Positions 61,173 to 64,000 of a stretch of DNA of 64,000 nt are shown piece after piece (position 1 is the first letter of the stretch; every line of letters begins with the position of its first letter). The notes beneath the pieces are model-generated. The model had not been told where the DNA came from and made no database searches. It was given only the letters and a program-made list of their open reading frames with translations. Both the position numbers and the translations under genes were made by a program. Where the stretch lies: the NCBI RefSeq assembly GCF_007992495.1, contig NZ_BKAJ01000030.1:62001-126000 (forward strand), in the 5' to 3' direction. Source of the stretch: Reyranella soli (GTDB lineage Bacteria; Pseudomonadota; Alphaproteobacteria; Reyranellales; Reyranellaceae).

Positions 61173-62150
61173 ATGAGCCGTTACCTCGCCAGCCGGGCCG
61201 TCCAGACCGTCGTCACGCTCGCGCTGATGAGCTTCGTGGTCTACCTGCTGATCGGCCTGATGCCGGGCGATCCCATCGACATGATGATCGCGGGCGATCC
61301 CAACATGCGGAGCGAGGACGCCGCCCGCCTGCGCGCCGTCTACGGCCTCGACAAGCCCCTGCTCGAACGCTACGCGGCGTGGGCCTGGCAGGCACTGCAG
61401 GGCAACTTCGGCTACTCGCGCACCTTCAGCCAGCCGGTGTTGACCGTGCTGTGGCCGCGCCTGGTCAACACCTTCGTCCTGGCGGGACTGGCCTTCGTCA
61501 TCGCCGTCGCCATCGCCCTGCCGCTCGGCATCTGGGCGGCGTCGCGGCCGCGCAGCCGCATCGACTACCTGATCAACCTTCTATGCTTCGGCGGCATCTC
61601 CACCCCGCCCTTCTGGCTCGCCCTGCTGCTGATCACGCTGTTCGCCGTGAAGCTCGGCTGGCTGCCGGCCGGCGGCCAGGCCGACATCCGGCCGGGCACG
61701 TCGTGGCTCGCGGCCCTCGGCGATCGCTCGCGCTATCTCGTCCTACCCGTGACCACGCTCGTGCTGGTTCAGGTCGGCGGCTACACCCGCTTCATGCGGG
61801 GCGCCATGATCGAGGTATTGCGCCAGGACTATATTCGTACGGCACGCGCCAAGGGCCTGCCCGAGGGCCGCGTGCGCTGGGGCCATGCCTTCGGCAATGC
61901 GCTGGCGCCGGTGCTCACCATCCTGGCGCTGTCGTTCGGCGGACTCTTCTCCGGCGCGCTGATCACCGAGACCATGTTCGCCTGGCCCGGCATGGGCAAA
62001 GCGATCTACCAGGCCATCCTCGACAACGACTACAACCTCGCTTTGGTCGGTCTGCTGATCGCCACGCTGGCCACCATGCTGGGCAACCTTTTAGCCGACC
62101 TCGCCTACGCCTGGGTCGACCCGCGCGTGTCGATCGAGCAGAGCGCATGA
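61173..62150 (+). CDS. ABC-transporter permease, DppB type
   Basis: 325 residues, six helices. It starts MSRYLASRAVQTVVTLALMSFVVYLLIGLMPGDP. The conserved EAA-loop region is RQDYIRTARAKGLPEGRVRWGHAFGNALAPVLTILAL, with LFSGALITETMFAWPGMGKAIYQAI after it. It partners the family-5 binding protein. No Shine-Dalgarno motif outside the preceding palindrome is visible, so translation may depend on the repeat sequence. Overlaps the next gene by 4 bases. Confidence 0.93.
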   Translation: MSRYLASRAVQTVVTLALMSFVVYLLIGLMPGDPIDMMIAGDPNMRSEDAARLRAVYGLDKPLLERYAAWAWQALQGNFGYSRTFSQPVLTVLWPRLVNTFVLAGLAFVIAVAIALPLGIWAASRPRSRIDYLINLLCFGGISTPPFWLALLLITLFAVKLGWLPAGGQADIRPGTSWLAALGDRSRYLVLPVTTLVLVQVGGYTRFMRGAMIEVLRQDYIRTARAKGLPEGRVRWGHAFGNALAPVLTILALSFGGLFSGALITETMFAWPGMGKAIYQAILDNDYNLALVGLLIATLATMLGNLLADLAYAWVDPRVSIEQSA

Positions 62151-63082
62151 CCGACACCGCCTCCGGCCCGTCCTCGGGACCATCGGCCAGCCCGGGATGG
62201 CTGGTATGGACCCGCCTGATACGCCATCGCCTGGCGCTGGCTTCGCTGATCTTCCTGCTGGTGCTGCTCGTCCTGTCGCTCGCCGCCCCGTGGATCGCCG
62301 ACTGGCGCGGCATCGACCCCACCGCGACCGACCTCTTCCGCCGCTTCGAGCCGCCCTCGGCCGAGCATTGGCTGGGCACCGACGATCTCGGCCGCGATCT
62401 CTTCCAGCGCCTGCTCGACGGCGGACGCGTGTCGCTGCTGGTCGGCGTTTCGGGTGCGCTCCTGTCGGCGGTCATCGGCGCCCTGATCGGCGTTCTAGCG
62501 GGCTATCTCGGCGGCCGGCTCGACGCGGTGCTGATGCGCGTCACCGACGGCGTGATCGCGCTCCCCATGCTGCCGTTGCTGATCGTCCTGGCCGCGGTCG
62601 ATCCGCGCAAGATCGGCGTGCCGGTCGAGATCGCGCAGTCGGAGACCTTCTCGCTCTATCGCATCGTCTTCATCGTGTCGCTGACCGGCTGGACGACCGT
62701 GGCGCGCCTGGTGCGCGCCGAGACGCTGTCGCTGAAAGCCCGCGACTTCACCCGCGCCGCCAGGGCGCTGGGCGCGCGGCCCGAGCGCATCATGTTCCGC
62801 CACATCCTGCCCAACGCCGCGGGCTCGCTGGTGGTCGCCACGACACTGTCGATCGGCTCGCTCGTCCTGCTCGAATCGACGCTGTCCTTCCTCGGCCTCG
62901 GCACCCAGCCGCCGGCGGCGAGCTGGGGCAACATGCTGACCGGTGCGCAGGAGCTGCTGCAGCAGGCGCCCGTGCTGGCGCTGCTGCCGGGCCTCATGAT
63001 CTTCGTCACCGTGATCGCCTTCAATTTCCTGGGCGACGGCCTGCAGGACGCCCTCGATCCTAGAAGCGAGAGACGTTTGTAG
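62147..63082 (+). CDS. ABC-transporter permease, DppC type
   Basis: 311 residues, six helices after a Ser/Pro-rich N-terminus. Motifs: HWLGTDDLGRDLFQRLLDGGRVSLLVGV, RVTDGVIALPMLPLLIVLAAV, the EAA loop LKARDFTRAARALGARPERIMFRHILPNAAGSLVVATTL, and ESTLSFLGLGTQPPAASWGNMLTGAQELL. The ATGA overlap with the first permease gene shows coupling. The expected DppD/DppF ATPase genes do not follow; the next gene is a dehydrogenase on the other strand. Confidence 0.93.
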   Translation: MTDTASGPSSGPSASPGWLVWTRLIRHRLALASLIFLLVLLVLSLAAPWIADWRGIDPTATDLFRRFEPPSAEHWLGTDDLGRDLFQRLLDGGRVSLLVGVSGALLSAVIGALIGVLAGYLGGRLDAVLMRVTDGVIALPMLPLLIVLAAVDPRKIGVPVEIAQSETFSLYRIVFIVSLTGWTTVARLVRAETLSLKARDFTRAARALGARPERIMFRHILPNAAGSLVVATTLSIGSLVLLESTLSFLGLGTQPPAASWGNMLTGAQELLQQAPVLALLPGLMIFVTVIAFNFLGDGLQDALDPRSERRL

Positions 63083-63090
63083 AGTCTTCT

Positions 63091-63156
63091 CTTCCGGACT
63101 GCGCGCATCTTGCGCGCTCAAGCTCATGAGGGCGCTGGAAGCGCGCGGTCCGGAAG
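63091..63156. repeat. Family B palindromic element
   Basis: CTTCCGGACTGCGCGC (63091-63106) is mirrored by GCGCGCGGTCCGGAAG (63141-63156). The centre holds GCGCGCATCTTGCGCGC, TCATGA and a half-unit GCGCTGGAAGCGC. It lies between the convergent permease and quinone-oxidoreductase genes. Confidence 0.75.
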
Positions 63157-63163
63157 ACATGAG

Positions 63164-64000
63164 TCAGGCGATCTCCAGGATCGTCTTGCCCATGCCACGG
63201 CCGCTCTGCGCCCAGGCCATCGCCTCGGCGAAATCGGTGAAAGCGAACTTGCGACCCACGGCCGGGGAAAGCCGGCCCTCGCCTGCCCAGGCGATCAGCT
63301 CCTCCAGCTCGGCCGCCGCCTTGGTGCGTTCGAACAGAACGAACTGACGGACGTCGACGCCGACCAGGGCCGCTCCCTTCATCAGCGGGAGATTGACGCG
63401 CAGGCGCGGGATCTCGCCGCCGACGAAGCCGACGACGAGATGCCGTCCGCGCCAGGCGAGCGAGCGGAAGGCCGGCTCGAACAACGGCCCGCACAACGGG
63501 TCGAACACCACGTCCGGTCCGCCGCCGTTGCAGGCCTCCTTCAATCGCTCGCGCCATCCCTCGACGGCACTGTCGAGGACGCGATCGGCACCTCCTTCTC
63601 GCGCGAAGGCGCGCTTTTCCTCGGTCGAGGCCACGGCGATCACCTCGGCACCCAAAAACTTGCCGATCTGCACGGCGGCGATGCCGACGCCGCCGGCGGC
63701 CCCCAGCACGAGCAGGCGCTCGCCCTTCTGCAGGTTGGCGCGGTCGCGTAGCCCGTGCAGCGCCGTGAGGTAGTTGAGCCGCAGGCTCGCCGCACTCGCG
63801 AAGGGCAGCTTATCGGGGATGCGGAACACGCCCTCGCGCGGCGCCACGGCGTACTCGGCGAAGCCGCCTTGGGCGGCCGCCAGGACGCGATCGCCGACCG
63901 CAAGGCCCGTGACGCCGGCGCCGACCGCCGAGACCGTGCCGGCGATCTCCTGGCCGGGCGTATGGGGCAGCGCCGGCTTCACCTGGTAGCCGCCCAGCGC
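63164..64000 (-). CDS. Zinc-type alcohol dehydrogenase/quinone oxidoreductase (N-terminus outside window)
   Basis: 279 codons are visible and the frame is still open at the window edge. It is an MDR-family enzyme: PHTPGQEIAGTVSAVGAGVTGLAVGDRVLA, the NADP-binding ERLLVLGAAGGVGIAAVQIGKFLGAEVIAVAST and DVVFDPLCGPLFEPAFRSLAWRGRHLVVGFVGG. There is no structural-zinc Cys cluster, fitting the NADPH:quinone-reductase (crotonyl/zeta-crystallin-like) branch. The missing start and catalytic part mean substrate cannot be judged. Confidence 0.9.
   Translation of the reverse strand, partial: ALGGYQVKPALPHTPGQEIAGTVSAVGAGVTGLAVGDRVLAAAQGGFAEYAVAPREGVFRIPDKLPFASAASLRLNYLTALHGLRDRANLQKGERLLVLGAAGGVGIAAVQIGKFLGAEVIAVASTEEKRAFAREGGADRVLDSAVEGWRERLKEACNGGGPDVVFDPLCGPLFEPAFRSLAWRGRHLVVGFVGGEIPRLRVNLPLMKGAALVGVDVRQFVLFERTKAAAELEELIAWAGEGRLSPAVGRKFAFTDFAEAMAWAQSGRGMGKTILEIA

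Overview
The window is GC-rich, densely coded DNA from an alphaproteobacterial chromosome. The evidence is hisZ next to purA, an EipB-type envelope protein, a DksA of the alphaproteobacterial type with a reduced zinc finger, DUF3553, PdeM, and a fatty-acid-modification operon behind an ECF11-like (sigma-E/ChrR type) promoter. Rhodospirillales/Reyranella-like is my best guess, but the sequence does not prove a genus. I see no rRNA, tRNA, CRISPR array, prophage or transposase, and no gene-free stretch longer than about 300 bases.

Layout. 1-6.2 kb (minus strand): an iron-uptake operon, DUF3649 - PepSY membrane protein - DUF3325 - exbB - exbD - tonB - Fur-like regulator - FecI-type sigma - FecR (cut by the window edge), with a Fur-box-like site and three copies of a CCTATGACGA-type box. 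6.4-9.4 kb: hisZ and purA, the latter behind a terminator-shaped hairpin. 9.5-16.5 kb: a Tat-exported unknown, a phytanoyl-CoA dioxygenase-family enzyme, an orphan peptide-type binding protein, a choline/aminoglycoside-kinase-like protein and a benzoylformate-decarboxylase-like ThDP enzyme. 16.7-20.5 kb: hyuA/hyuB hydantoinase/oxoprolinase pair. 20.5-22.4 kb: a less GC-rich islet with a small Cys-rich protein and a YopT-like (C58) cysteine protease, then two single-domain receivers, one frameshifted. 22.4-29.5 kb: dksA, a bufferin-type RiPP operon (DUF2282 precursor, DUF692/MNIO enzyme, DUF2063 partner), DUF3553, mobA, a 2-keto-4-pentenoate hydratase-like protein, an orphan amino-acid binding protein, pdeM and eipB.

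29.6-34.5 kb: FAD oxidoreductase - DUF1365 - CFA-synthase-like methylase - GPH-type transporter, behind the ECF11-like promoter. 34.7-40 kb: a DUF3829 protein, then an ECF sigma - anti-sigma - Spy/CnrX-like - DUF1800 - DUF1501 operon. 40.1-45.5 kb: gamma-glutamyltransferase, LivJ-type and TRAP binding proteins without transport partners, an SMP-30 lactonase and exonuclease III. 45.6-49.7 kb: DUF763, an endonuclease/phosphatase-fold protein and a phospholipase D-VTT fusion. 49.8-58.4 kb: a PanE-like reductase, phosphoketolase, DUF333 and HAD proteins, a drug-efflux MFS, TspO, DUF1345 and a TRIC/UPF0126 channel. 58.5-64 kb: pyrE, a peptide-type binding protein with two permeases but no ATPases, and a zinc-type quinone oxidoreductase cut by the window edge.

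Two families of dispersed intergenic palindromes run through the window. Family A contains TCATCCCGAGCG...GAGGGAcCTTT in inverted pairs. Family B is built on GCGGGCCTCCAGGCCCGC-like units, also in inverted pairs. They sit between operons, and one supplies the stop codon of a gene. The most promising items for follow-up are the C58-type protease, the bufferin operon, the palindrome families, the attenuator-like hairpin before purA, and the ECF-sigma/DUF1800/DUF1501 operon.
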